In this document: positions 1 to 8,032 of the stretch, in pieces
How positions within the stretch are numbered: the first letter of the stretch is position 1
Layout: each line of letters opens with the position of its first letter
Assembly (NCBI GenBank): GCA_021299075.1
Contig: JAJTFU010000033.1
Coordinates: forward strand, 1 to 30,499
Reading direction: 5' to 3'
Source: Novosphingobium sp.
Lineage (GTDB): Bacteria; Pseudomonadota; Alphaproteobacteria; Sphingomonadales; Sphingomonadaceae
Length of the DNA stretch: 30,499 bases
The notes under the pieces: model-generated
What the model was told of the DNA's origin: nothing
The model's database searches: none
The model's input: the letters and a program-made list of their open reading frames with translations, nothing else
Program-made: the position numbers and the translations under genes

Positions 1-1
1 G

Positions 2-763
2 GCGCGGGCGCGGGGCGGCGAATTTCTGCTGAGGATCGAGGATATCGACGGGACCCGCAGCCGGGCCGAGCTGGTGCCTGAGATCCTGGCTGACCTGGAA
101 TGGCTTGGGCTCACCTTGGATGGGCCGGTGGTGTACCAGTCCAGCCGCCTCGAATCCTATGCCGCGGCGGCGGAGCGGCTGAAGGCACTGGGCCTGCTTT
201 ATCCCTGCCAGTGCACCCGGGCTGAAGTGCTGGCCGCTGCAGTGGAACTAGGTCCGGATGGGCCGGTCTATCCGGGCACCTGCCGGGGCCGGGATGTCGA
301 TCCGCAAGGTGCCGCATGGCGGATCGACATGGCGAAGGCAGCAGCGCTGGCCGGTCCGCTCGAATGGCTGGATGAATTGGCGGGAGTGCAAGTTGCTGCC
401 CCTGAGCAGTTCGGCGATGTCGTGCTGCTGCGCAAGGAAGCGCCTGCGAGCTATCATCTGGCCGCCACGCTGGACGATGCGGCGGACGGGGTGACACTGG
501 TAACGCGCGGGCAGGATCTGTTTGCGGCCAGCCATGTCCACCGCCTGCTCCAGGCGCTGCTCGATCTGCCAGTGCCGGTCTGGCACCACCATCCGCTGCT
601 GTGCGAGGCTGATGGGCGCAAACTGGCCAAACGGCGCGGCTCGCCCGCCCTGGCCGACCTGCGCAAGGCAGGTGAAGGCGGACCAGCCGTGGCTGCAGCG
701 CTGCGCATGGACCAATTCCCTACTGGCCTTTGCCTTGGGGCAGGCGTAGGAATCGGGGCATGA
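2..763 (+). CDS. gluQ: Glutamyl-Q tRNA(Asp) synthetase, 5' end outside window
   Basis: This protein activates glutamate and attaches it to queuosine in the anticodon loop of tRNA(Asp); it is a GluRS catalytic domain without an anticodon-binding domain. The reading frame is open from base 2 and enters with the conserved FLLRIEDID-TRSR segment that follows the HIGH motif, so only about 20-30 N-terminal residues lie upstream. A CxC pair (YPCQCTR) followed by YPGTCR fits the zinc-binding insert of this family, and KLAKRRG is the KMSKS-equivalent loop. The protein ends soon after that loop, as expected for GluQ and unlike a full GluRS. Its TGA overlaps the ATG of the next gene (ATGA), suggesting translational coupling. 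The family assignment is firm. Confidence 0.93.
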   Translation, partial: ARARGGEFLLRIEDIDGTRSRAELVPEILADLEWLGLTLDGPVVYQSSRLESYAAAAERLKALGLLYPCQCTRAEVLAAAVELGPDGPVYPGTCRGRDVDPQGAAWRIDMAKAAALAGPLEWLDELAGVQVAAPEQFGDVVLLRKEAPASYHLAATLDDAADGVTLVTRGQDLFAASHVHRLLQALLDLPVPVWHHHPLLCEADGRKLAKRRGSPALADLRKAGEGGPAVAAALRMDQFPTGLCLGAGVGIGA

Positions 764-990
764 GCTATCTTCTGATTCCCGTTCTCCTGATCGTCATGGT
801 CATGGTCGTCATCAGCCTCGTCAAAGGCATCGTGGCCTTCATGCAAAGCACGCGTGAGGATCTGGAGCGCGGCGAAAGCGCCGGGCCGAGCGAGATGCAG
901 CTCAAGCAGAACAAGATGATGTACGCCCGGATCATGTACCAGGGCATCGCCGTGGTCATTGTCGCGATCCTGCTGTTCGCCAGCCGCTGA
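760..990 (+). CDS. Twin-transmembrane small protein (HIG1-like)
   Basis: This is a 76-residue inner-membrane protein with two hydrophobic helices (about residues 3-25 and 53-73) joined by a charged linker containing TREDLERGE and QLKQNKMMYARI. The arrangement resembles the small twin-TM/HIG1-type proteins common in sphingomonads, which are thought to associate with respiratory complexes; that role is inferred from family resemblance only. An in-frame start 30 bases upstream (730) exists, but the ATG at 760 overlaps the gluQ stop and begins directly with the first membrane helix, so I prefer it. It probably shares a transcript with gluQ and the adenosyltransferase remnant downstream. Confidence 0.75.
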   Translation: MSYLLIPVLLIVMVMVVISLVKGIVAFMQSTREDLERGESAGPSEMQLKQNKMMYARIMYQGIAVVIVAILLFASR

Positions 991-1003
991 GCCGCGCTGA
1001 ACC

Positions 1004-1451
1004 TTGGTCAAGCTCAACAAGATCTATACCCGCACCGGCGATGACGGGACGACCGGCCTTGTTGATGGCTCGCGCCGCGCCAAGCATGACGCGCGGATGG
1101 AAGCGATCGGCTCGGTCGACGAAGCCAACAGCCTGATCGGCTTTGCCGTGGATCATCCCGGCCCAGGCTGAGTGGCTCGAACGGCAGATTGACGCGCTGA
1201 ACGAGGCCATGGCGCCGCTGACCAGCTTCATTCTGCCGGGCGGGACCGAGGCGGCGGCGCGTGTCCACCTGGCCCGCGCAACCGTCCGCCGGGCCGAGCG
1301 GGCGGCAACGGCGCTGGCAGCGATCGAGCCGGTCAATCCGGCGGCCTTGGGCTATCTTAACCGCCTGTCGGATTATCTCTTTGTCCTGGCTCGCGCGCTC
1401 AATGCCGGCGGTGCGGGCGATGTGCTGTGGGTACCCGGCCAATCCCGCTAA
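1004..1451 (+). pseudogene. PduO-type cob(I)alamin adenosyltransferase, internal deletion and frameshift
   Basis: Intact members transfer the adenosyl group of ATP to cob(I)alamin to make adenosylcobalamin. From a TTG start at 1004 the sequence gives the family N-terminus (MVKLNKIYTRTGDDGTTGL, then GSVDEANSLIGFA) and then hits TGA at 1169-1171. The C-terminal half continues in another frame from about 1149 to 1451, with PAQAEWLERQIDALNE, LTSFILPGG, the ARATVRRAER segment and a DVLWVPG end. Between the two parts the usual middle, with its IQNDLFDLGADLATP-like stretch, is absent. The span is 448 bases where about 570 is normal, so roughly 120 bases seem to be missing and the two halves are out of frame. 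It is either a true pseudogene or an assembly error. The start is weak because no good ribosome site precedes it. Confidence 0.85.
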
Positions 1452-1522
1452 ATTGCCGCTAGCCAAGCCGCCGCGCCGCCGCTAGGCAGCGCCCCTTGCT
1501 GCAAGTGCGAAGGGGATTTTCG

Positions 1523-2391
1523 ATGCGGACAGTAGCGGTAATCGGCGCAGGACAGATGGGCACGGGGATTGCCCAGACCGTCGCGCAATTCGGCATGAAG
1601 GTGCTGCTGGCCGATGTCGACATGGCCCGGGCCGAAGCCGGCCGCGCCAAGATTGACCAGGCCCTGGGCAAGTTGGTCGGCCGCGGCAAGATCACCACTG
1701 ATGAAGCTACTGCCGCGCTGGGCCGCATCACTGCGGTGCCCGACTATGCCCCGATGATCGAGGCCGAACTGATCATCGAAGCGGCGACCGAGAAGGAAGA
1801 GATCAAGCACCGCATTTTCGCCGAAGCCGGCAAGGTGCTGGCGGCTGGGTCCATCATGGCCTCCAATACCAGTTCGATCCCGATCACGCGCATGGCGGTC
1901 AGCTCGCCCGATCCGGCGCGCTTCATTGGCCTGCACTTCTTCAACCCGGTCCCGGTCATGGGGCTGATCGAGGTGATCCCGGGCCTCGCCACCTCCAAGG
2001 AAACCGTCGCCCGCACTCGCACCTTCGCCGAAGGCCTTTCCAAGCAGGTCGTGCTGGCCGAGGACGAGCCGGGCTTCGTGGTCAACCGCATCCTGCTGCC
2101 GATGATCAACGAAGCGGTCTTCGTGCTGGGCCAGGGCACGGCCAGCATTCCCGATATCGACAAGGGCTGCCGCCTGGGCCTCAACCACCCGATGGGGCCG
2201 CTGGAGCTGGCCGATTTCGTCGGGCTCGTACCTGCCTCGATATCGTCAAGGTGCTCTACAACACCACCGGCGACAGCAAGTACCGCCCCGCGCCGCTGCT
2301 GGTGAAATATGTCGAGGCCGGCTGGCTCGGCCGCAAGACCGGACGCGGCTTTTACGACTACACCGGCGAAGTGCCGGTTCCGACCCGCTAG
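1523..2391 (+). pseudogene. 3-hydroxybutyryl-CoA dehydrogenase with one-base deletion near codon 236
   Basis: Intact enzymes of this family oxidise (S)-3-hydroxyacyl-CoA to acetoacetyl-CoA with NAD(P). The ATG at 1523 follows AGGGGA at 1511-1516. The N-terminal Rossmann motif is GAGQMGTGIA (8-17), and the catalytic-His motif LHFFNPVPVM has His138. The frame is clean until LADFVGL, then reads through into unrelated sequence and stops at 2305. From 2230 the adjacent frame gives the proper family C-terminus (TCLDIVKVLY, then KYRPAPLLVKYVEAGWLGRK, GRGFYDY) and ends at TAG 2389-2391. Putting one A between 2228 and 2229 turns GTACC into GATACC (Asp-Thr) and restores an ordinary protein of about 289 residues. 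As written, the C-terminal dimerisation region is lost. Confidence 0.9.
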
Positions 2392-2436
2392 CCCAATTTG
2401 TGAACCTGCCTCGGTCGGGTCGATCGACAGCCAGAT

Positions 2437-2673
2437 CTAGCCAAAAGATATTGGTTTAGCCGCTTCCGGTGTCGTTTCCTCCGGCCCGAGAAGATGGCAG
2501 TTATCCTCTAACTTGAGGTCATAGATTAGTCGTTCAAGCTGGTGAAAGCACGTACGTTTCGAATGGATATAGAGATAGCTTCCGTCAGCGATTATGGCCT
2601 TACTCGCCGTTACAAGGAATTCTGAGATTCGCGCCCAAGGCTGGTGGCGCGCGTCGAAGACAAAGATACTCAA
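2437..2673 (-). pseudogene. Possible remnant of an unrecognised gene
   Basis: A minus-strand open frame of 78 codons starts with TTG and can be extended upstream only to a stop at 2692-2694. Its peptide has protein-like texture: alternating hydrophobic and charged stretches such as ISEFLVTASKAI, YLYIHSK and HQLERLIYDLKLED. Its codon use is AT-richer than that of the neighbours. I do not recognise a family. It has no ribosome site and lies in the low-GC island, so the likeliest reading is the 3' end of a decayed, horizontally acquired gene, or chance. Confidence 0.22.
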
Positions 2674-3064
2674 TCGCCTGACCCCATCTGTTCAATGTCA
2701 AACATGTCACGCTTGGCGTTTGCCCGCAAGCTACCGGTCGTGCCGCTGGTTTCCGATCTTGCGCTGGATCAAGAGGTTCAGCGGAGAGTCATTTTTCGGT
2801 TTCAAGTGATCAATACGTCGCTTCAGACACGAGTAAATTCTGACAGACCTCTGCGACCGGCATTCTGATTTCCGCTGCGCGCATCTAAAACACGATCTGC
2901 TCGTCCGGGTGTGTTCCCCGTCAGCACCAGTGGCACAGATTTGAGGCACATTCACGGTTACGGTTCAGTACAATTGAAGATTGAGAGACGAGCAGGCCAA
3001 CTGTGGGTGCTGTCCGAGCAAACGCACCTGATTGAAAAGTGGGTAGGCGAGGATAAGTTCATCC

Positions 3065-3265
3065 TTAGTCGGGCTGCCCAGATATAACTAGGTCGACAGG
3101 GCAAAACCCGGCCAGCAGCATGGCACCATCGACCAGCAGCTGAACCAGATAGATCCGCAGCCGAGCTCGCTCGAGCGAGGCTGGAATTGTAAATGAAAGC
3201 GCCGTCACGTCAGCAAGCGCCCGGAAGCCATGGTGCCGGTGCAACCCCCTAAGTGAATTCACCAA
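3065..3265 (-). pseudogene. Possible remnant with one membrane helix
   Basis: A 66-codon minus-strand frame contains a basic stretch followed by a hydrophobic helix (LERARLRIYLVQLLVDGAML, then LAGFC). This resembles in general character the N-terminal membrane segments of polysaccharide sugar transferases or acyltransferases, but no catalytic motif follows and the similarity is only an impression. It lies in the low-GC island just downstream of the holA stop. Chance ORF is a real alternative. Confidence 0.18.
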
Positions 3266-3298
3266 AGGACTAGCAGGATCAGCGAGCTGACCAAGTGA

Positions 3299-4240
3299 CT
3301 ATTTGCGCGGAGCAGCAAACCGGGCGATCTCGGTCAGGCCCTGGGCCAGCAGCAGCTCGGCCTGCTGGCTGTTGCCCAGCAGCGCGCGGTGCAACGCGAC
3401 CAGCTTGTCGACCAGCCGCGACAGGCGGGGCCCGCGCCATTTCTGCAATTGCCGGGCGATGTCCTGCGCCAGTTGCGCCGCGCGCCGCTCCACCGCCAGC
3501 AGCAGGCCGACCGGGTTCAGCCCCAGCTCGCGCATCCGCCGCAGTTCCGCCGGCAAGCGCTGTACTTCGCCCGAGAGAACCGCGTTGACGATCGGCATCA
3601 GCCCATCATCCTCGGTCCGCGCCCCGATCGCCTCCAGTGCATCTGCGTCAGCGCGGCGCGGGGCCTGCGGCGTGGCATCGAGATAAAGCGCCAGCTTGGT
3701 CACTTCGCTGGCCGCGATCCGCGTATCGAGCGCGGCGGCCCGCGCGATCCGTTCGGCCAGATCGCCGCTCAGCGTCACGCCGGCGGCATCGGCCATGGCG
3801 CGGATCGCAGTGGAAACGCTGCGCAGGTCGGGTGGGTAGAACATGGCGACCAGCGCATCAGGCCGGTTCGCCAGCAGCTTGGCACTGCGCGACTTGTCGG
3901 TGGCGCTGGTTGCCATGACGATCACCGGGCAGGGCTCGCTCTCGCCGCTCAGCAGCACTTCGAGCGCGTCATGGGCCTCGTCGCCGCTAGCGCGGACCAG
4001 GATGTGGCGGTTGCCGCCAAACAGCGAATTGGAGCGGGCTTCATCGCCAAGCCGCACCGGATCCTTGCGCAGGTCTGGTCCCGCCAGTTCGATCCGCTCG
4101 CCCGGGTCAGGCAGCAGGCTGACCAGCAGCTGCGCCGCATCTTGGATCCCGGCATCATCCTGTCCGCACAGGAAGAACACCCGCGCCTCGCGCACCGCGC
4201 GCGGGGCGATCGTCCTGAAATCCTTCTGGGTGGCCTTCAC
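3299..4240 (-). CDS. holA: DNA polymerase III subunit delta
   Basis: HolA is the delta subunit of the clamp loader; it opens the beta sliding clamp. The 313-residue protein has the expected layout: an N-terminal AAA-like domain with FFLCGQDDAG in the degenerate P-loop position, a middle part with VIVMATSATDKSRSAKLL, and the C-terminal collar domain with NAVLSGEVQRLP, LLAVERRAAQLA and LVALHRALLGNSQQAELLLAQ. It starts with GTG whose last two bases form part of the TGA of lptE (GTGA overlap), so translation is probably coupled. The lptE-holA pair directly after leuS is a familiar alphaproteobacterial arrangement. The gene is last in this operon, and the low-GC island follows it. Confidence 0.9.
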   Translation of the reverse strand: MKATQKDFRTIAPRAVREARVFFLCGQDDAGIQDAAQLLVSLLPDPGERIELAGPDLRKDPVRLGDEARSNSLFGGNRHILVRASGDEAHDALEVLLSGESEPCPVIVMATSATDKSRSAKLLANRPDALVAMFYPPDLRSVSTAIRAMADAAGVTLSGDLAERIARAAALDTRIAASEVTKLALYLDATPQAPRRADADALEAIGARTEDDGLMPIVNAVLSGEVQRLPAELRRMRELGLNPVGLLLAVERRAAQLAQDIARQLQKWRGPRLSRLVDKLVALHRALLGNSQQAELLLAQGLTEIARFAAPRK

Positions 4241-4737
4241 TGCCCGCCCGCTTGGCCTTCGCGCAGCTGCAGCGCCAGGCGCGCGACAATCTTGTCGGCC
4301 ACTACCTTGGCCAGGTTCTCCAGCGCGGTCTGCTCGGCGGCGATGGTGGCGTATTCGCTGGAGACGACGTCGATCCCGGCGTCGGACCCGGCAGTTGCGT
4401 CCAGCACGATCGCGCCGCTGACCGTGTCGACCAGCTGATAGCGCGCGCGCAGCGTCCGGCGCTCGCGGCCGATGGTATCGTTGGACAGCAGGCCGAGGCC
4501 TTCAAGCTTGTCATCCAGCCGAACGTCGAGCCGGTAGCGCGGCGTTACCCGGCCAGCCGCCCCGAGGCGATCGACCAGCGCGTTGCGGACCAGCCAGCCG
4601 GCCCTGCCCTCGATCGCGGGAACCTCGACTGCCGCCAGTCCCTGCGCCACCTGTCCGCTCGCCCCGCCGGCATACATCGGCTGCAGTCCGCAAGCGGACA
4701 GCAGCAGCGCCGCGGCGAGGATGCCGAAAGGCTTCAT
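4237..4737 (-). CDS. lptE: LPS-assembly lipoprotein LptE
   Basis: LptE is the outer-membrane lipoprotein that plugs and stabilises the LptD translocon, which inserts lipopolysaccharide into the outer leaflet. The 166-residue protein starts with a lipoprotein signal peptide ending in the lipobox LLSAC (Cys16), followed by GLQPMYAGG, the usual LptE beginning. The body contains the YRLDVRLDDKLEGLG and RRTLRARYQLVDTVSG strands of the family fold and ends with a helix (ALENLAKVVADKIVARLALQL). It overlaps leuS upstream by ATGA and holA downstream by GTGA. Sequence conservation in LptE is low, so the call rests on lipobox, length, strand pattern and position. Confidence 0.87.
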   Translation of the reverse strand: MKPFGILAAALLLSACGLQPMYAGGASGQVAQGLAAVEVPAIEGRAGWLVRNALVDRLGAAGRVTPRYRLDVRLDDKLEGLGLLSNDTIGRERRTLRARYQLVDTVSGAIVLDATAGSDAGIDVVSSEYATIAAEQTALENLAKVVADKIVARLALQLREGQAGGQ

Positions 4738-7280
4738 GCGACGAGATTGACCAGCCGGTCGGGCACCACGATCACTTTCTTCACTGCCTTGCCATCAAGC
4801 GCACGCTGCACCTTGTCGCTGGCCAGCGCAAGCGCCTCCAGCTCTTCGCGCGGCAGGCCCTTGGCCACGGTGATCGTGTCGCGCAGCTTGCCAAGCACCT
4901 GAATGGCGATGGTTACTTCATCCTCGACCAGCAGGGCCGGATCGACTGCCGGCCAGGCGGCATCGGCGACGATGCCTTCACCGCCGATCGCAGCCCAGGC
5001 TTCCTCGGCCAGGTGCGGCATCATCGGGGATACCAGCAGCAGCAGCGTGCGAATCGCGGCCGAACGGCTGGCACTGGGCGCGGCCTTTTCGGTCGCGCCG
5101 GTCAGCTCGTAGATCCGCGCGACGGCCTTGTTGAAGCCAAGGGCGGCAATGTCCTGCGTTGCGGCATGGACGGTCTGATGGGTCTTGCGATCTAGCGCCT
5201 TGTCCTCGCCCGCCGCGGCGGCATCATACTGGCCGAACAGCCGCCAAAGCCGCTGCACGAAACGCGCGCAACCTTCGATCCCGGCTTCGGACCACGGCAG
5301 ATCGCGCTCCGGCGGGCTGTCGGAGAGCATGAACCAGCGGACCGCGTCGGCGCCGTACTGGGCAATGATATCGTCGGGATCGACGACATTCTTCTTGCTC
5401 TTCGACATCTTGATGACGCGGCCGATCTCGACCGGCTGGCCATCGGCCTTGAGCACCGCGTTCTCGCTGCCGCGATCGACCTCGGCGGGGCTGAAGTAGA
5501 CCGGCTGGCCGTTCGCGGGATCGATCCGCGAATAGGTTTCGTGCGTCACCATGCCTTGCGTGAACAGGCTGGCGAAAGGCTCCTTCACATCGATCAGGCC
5601 GATGTGATTGAGTGCGCGGGTCCAGAACCGGGCGTAGAGCAGATGCAGGATCGCATGCTCGATCCCGCCGATATACTGCTCGACCGGCAGCCACTGCTTG
5701 ATCACTTCCGGATCAAACGGCTTGTCGCCCGGCTGGCTGGCAAAGCGCAGGAAGTACCATGACGAGTCGACGAAGGTGTCGAGCGTGTCAGTCTCGCGCT
5801 CGGCCGGCTTGCCGCACTTGGGGCAGGGGACGTGCTTCCAGGTCGGGTGGCGCAGCAGCGGATTGCCGGGCACGTCGAAGCTGACGTCCTCGGGCAGGGT
5901 GACCGGCAGCTGATCCTTGGGCACCGGCACCACGCCGCAGTCGCCGCAGTGGATGAACGGGATCGGCGTGCCCCAATAGCGCTGGCGCGAGACGCCCCAG
6001 TCGCGCAGGCGGTACTGTGTCTCGCCCTGGCCCCAGCTGTCGTGGGCGGCCTTGGCGATGATCGCGGCCTTGGCTTCGTCGATGGTCATGCCATCAAGCC
6101 ATTCGGAATTCACGATCCGGCCCGGACCGGTATAGGCCTCGTCACCCTCGAACTCGGCATCGGTCTGGTCGCCGTCGCTGACCACGCGGGTCACCGGCAG
6201 CTCGTACTTGCGGGCAAAGTCGAGGTCGCGCTGGTCGTGCGCCGGGCAGCCGAAGACCGCGCCGGTGCCGTAGTCCATCAGCACGAAGTTGGCGACATAG
6301 ACCGGCAGGTGCCACGCTTTCTTGAGCGGATGCTCGACCGAATAGCCGGTGAAGAAGCCCTTCTTCTCGGCCGTCTCCAGCTCGGCCGCAGTGGTCCCGC
6401 CCTGCTTGCATTCGGCAATGAACGCCGCCAGCTCGGGCGAGTTGGCGGCGATCGCTTGCGCAAACGGATGGTCCGCCGCAATCGCGACGAAGCTTGCCCC
6501 GAACATCGTGTCAGGCCGGGTCGTGTAGACCTCAATCCCGTCCTGACTGTCGACGAAGCGGAAGGTGCAGCGCAGGCCTTGCGACTTGCCGATCCAGTTT
6601 TCCTGCATCAGCCGGACCTTCTCTGGCCAGTCCTTGAGCTCGCCCAGGCCCGCCAGCAGATCGTCGGCGAACTGGGTGATCTTGAGGAACCACTGGTTGA
6701 GCTTGCGCTTCTCGACCAGCGCGCCGCTGCGCCAGCCGCGCCCGTCAATCACCTGCTCGTTGGCCAGCACGGTCATGTCGACCGGGTCCCAGTTGACCGC
6801 CGATTCCTTGCGATAGACCAGGCCGGCTGCATAGAGGTCTAGGAACAGTGCCTGCTCCTGGCCGTAATAGTCCGGCCCGCAAGTCGCCAGTTCGCGGCTC
6901 CAGTCGAGCGCGAAGCCCAGGCGTTTGAGCTGGGCCTTCATGTTGGCGATATTGTCGCGGGTCCAGCCGCCGGGGTGGACGCCCTTTTCCATCGCGGCGT
7001 TTTCCGCCGGCATCCCGAAGGCGTCCCAGCCCATCGGGTGGAGCACTTCAAAGCCCTGCATTCGCTTGGTGCGGGCGAGCACGTCGCCCATGGTGTAGTT
7101 GCGGACGTGGCCGATATGGATCCGGCCCGAGGGATAGGGGAACATCTCGAGCACGAAGGAGCGCGGCTTGGCGCTGGCATCATCGGCGCGGAAAGTCTGG
7201 CGCTCGTCCCACGCCTGCTGCCAGCGCGAATCGGCGCTGGCCGGATCGAAGCGTCCGGGATCTTGGTTCTGGGTAGTCAT
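4734..7280 (-). CDS. leuS: Leucyl-tRNA synthetase
   Basis: This cytoplasmic class I synthetase charges tRNA(Leu). The 848-residue protein has the HIGH signature as HIGH at 55-58 (after PYPSGR), the large CP1 editing domain with GTGAVFGCPAHDQRDLDFA, a C-x2-C pair in the zinc region (HCGDCG and CPKCGK), and KMSKS at 624-628 followed by KKNVVDPDD. The anticodon-binding and C-terminal domains are complete, ending in VKKVIVVPDRLVNLVA. Length is normal for the family. The ATG at 7280 lies 46 bases after the stop of the DUF3576 lipoprotein, and the TGA overlaps the lptE start (ATGA), so the gene sits in one operon that joins translation with outer-membrane assembly and replication. Confidence 0.98.
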   Translation of the reverse strand: MTTQNQDPGRFDPASADSRWQQAWDERQTFRADDASAKPRSFVLEMFPYPSGRIHIGHVRNYTMGDVLARTKRMQGFEVLHPMGWDAFGMPAENAAMEKGVHPGGWTRDNIANMKAQLKRLGFALDWSRELATCGPDYYGQEQALFLDLYAAGLVYRKESAVNWDPVDMTVLANEQVIDGRGWRSGALVEKRKLNQWFLKITQFADDLLAGLGELKDWPEKVRLMQENWIGKSQGLRCTFRFVDSQDGIEVYTTRPDTMFGASFVAIAADHPFAQAIAANSPELAAFIAECKQGGTTAAELETAEKKGFFTGYSVEHPLKKAWHLPVYVANFVLMDYGTGAVFGCPAHDQRDLDFARKYELPVTRVVSDGDQTDAEFEGDEAYTGPGRIVNSEWLDGMTIDEAKAAIIAKAAHDSWGQGETQYRLRDWGVSRQRYWGTPIPFIHCGDCGVVPVPKDQLPVTLPEDVSFDVPGNPLLRHPTWKHVPCPKCGKPAERETDTLDTFVDSSWYFLRFASQPGDKPFDPEVIKQWLPVEQYIGGIEHAILHLLYARFWTRALNHIGLIDVKEPFASLFTQGMVTHETYSRIDPANGQPVYFSPAEVDRGSENAVLKADGQPVEIGRVIKMSKSKKNVVDPDDIIAQYGADAVRWFMLSDSPPERDLPWSEAGIEGCARFVQRLWRLFGQYDAAAAGEDKALDRKTHQTVHAATQDIAALGFNKAVARIYELTGATEKAAPSASRSAAIRTLLLLVSPMMPHLAEEAWAAIGGEGIVADAAWPAVDPALLVEDEVTIAIQVLGKLRDTITVAKGLPREELEALALASDKVQRALDGKAVKKVIVVPDRLVNLVA

Positions 7281-7326
7281 GTCCTGCCCTCTAGCCGCTA
7301 TGCGCGGCTTGTCGAGGGGGCAGGCT

Positions 7327-7782
7327 CTAGTCAGCCACCGCGCTGCGGCGCAGGTCGCGGGCCTTGGTCAGGATGATGTCTTCCAGCTTCTGGACCGTCG
7401 CGGCCTGGACCGGGGCATCAACCCAGACGCCGTTTTGGGAGACCTGGCGGCTGGCGGCAACGCGCAGCGCATCGGCGCGCAGGTCCTGGTCAAGAATGGT
7501 GACAGTGACCTTCATCCGCTCGCCCGTGTTGCTCGGGTTGGCGTACCAGTCGGTCACGATTACGCCCCCGTTGCTGTCCGTCTGCAGCATCGGCATGAAG
7601 CTCAGCGCTTCGAGGCTGGCGCGCCACAGGTAGCTGTTCACGCCGATCGTGGTGATCTTCGATGCGGCCAGGTCGGCCTTGGGGCGGTCCTTGCCGCCGC
7701 AGCTGGCGAGGGCCAGGGCCGCCATGGCGACCAGGCCGACACGGCCGATCCGGGAAAAGGTGCTGTGGCCCGAAGTCATCAT
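7327..7782 (-). CDS. DUF3576 lipoprotein
   Basis: This is a 151-residue predicted lipoprotein. The chosen start is the first of two tandem ATG codons (7782 and 7779), because translation from there gives a short basic region, a hydrophobic stretch and the lipobox LASC (Cys28), while the longer frame upstream has no signal character. The mature part (TIGVNSYLWRASLEALSFMP, then VIVTDWYANP and MKVTVTILDQDLRADALRV) matches the DUF3576 family, which has no assigned biochemical role. In alphaproteobacteria it commonly precedes leuS-lptE-holA, which suggests, as inference, a role in the cell envelope. It is the first gene of the operon; its promoter should lie in 7783-8032. Confidence 0.85.
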   Translation of the reverse strand: MMTSGHSTFSRIGRVGLVAMAALALASCGGKDRPKADLAASKITTIGVNSYLWRASLEALSFMPMLQTDSNGGVIVTDWYANPSNTGERMKVTVTILDQDLRADALRVAASRQVSQNGVWVDAPVQAATVQKLEDIILTKARDLRRSAVAD

Positions 7783-7944
7783 GGTCAAGATACGATCCTG
7801 TCGCTGTGGCAAGGGTTGCAGCCCCCGCGAAACCTGCGCAGCCTCTATAGCCAAGGCGGCCAAGGCGGCAAGTGCGCATTGGCCGCCAATGCCGTGAACC
7901 GCCGCTGAATGTCGGCATCGCCCCAGGCGTTAAGCACGAATTCA

Positions 7945-7958
7945 TGCGGTCGACCGCA
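7945..7958. promoter_or_regulatory. 14-base perfect palindrome in divergent promoter region
   Basis: TGCGGTCGACCGCA lies between the divergent DUF3576 operon (start 7782) and the exported protein gene (start 8033), 75 bases upstream of the latter. A perfect dyad in a divergent intergenic region could be an operator, but no cognate regulator is encoded next to it and the site is CG-rich, so chance is possible. Confidence 0.25.
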
Positions 7959-8032
7959 GTTAGGGCTTGGATTCCTGGGGCATCCGCGCGAAACTTGCGC
8001 GAGTCCCCTATGGACAGTGGAGCATCCGGATC

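Larger units (their letters stand above)
2392..3298. other. Gene-free low-GC island
   Basis: About 0.9 kb lies between the dehydrogenase and holA without any convincing intact gene. Rough counting of several 60-base lines gives 40-58% GC, against about 65% around it, and stop codons are frequent in all frames. No transposase motif, tRNA, terminal inverted repeat or flanking duplication was recognised. Two short minus-strand ORFs (2437-2673 and 3065-3265) look like possible gene remnants and are listed separately. A perfect 14-base palindrome (CTCGCTCGAGCGAG) lies at 3166-3179. The composition suggests foreign or decaying DNA. Confidence 0.6.

Noticed and set aside
991..1003. Possible cobalamin riboswitch before the adenosyltransferase
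   Set aside because: Only 13 bases lie between the stop of the twin-TM gene and the TTG; no room for the riboswitch fold.
2731..2955. 74-codon minus-strand frame in the low-GC island
   Set aside because: Basic, Cys/Arg/Ser-rich sequence without protein-like pattern or ribosome site; chance ORF.
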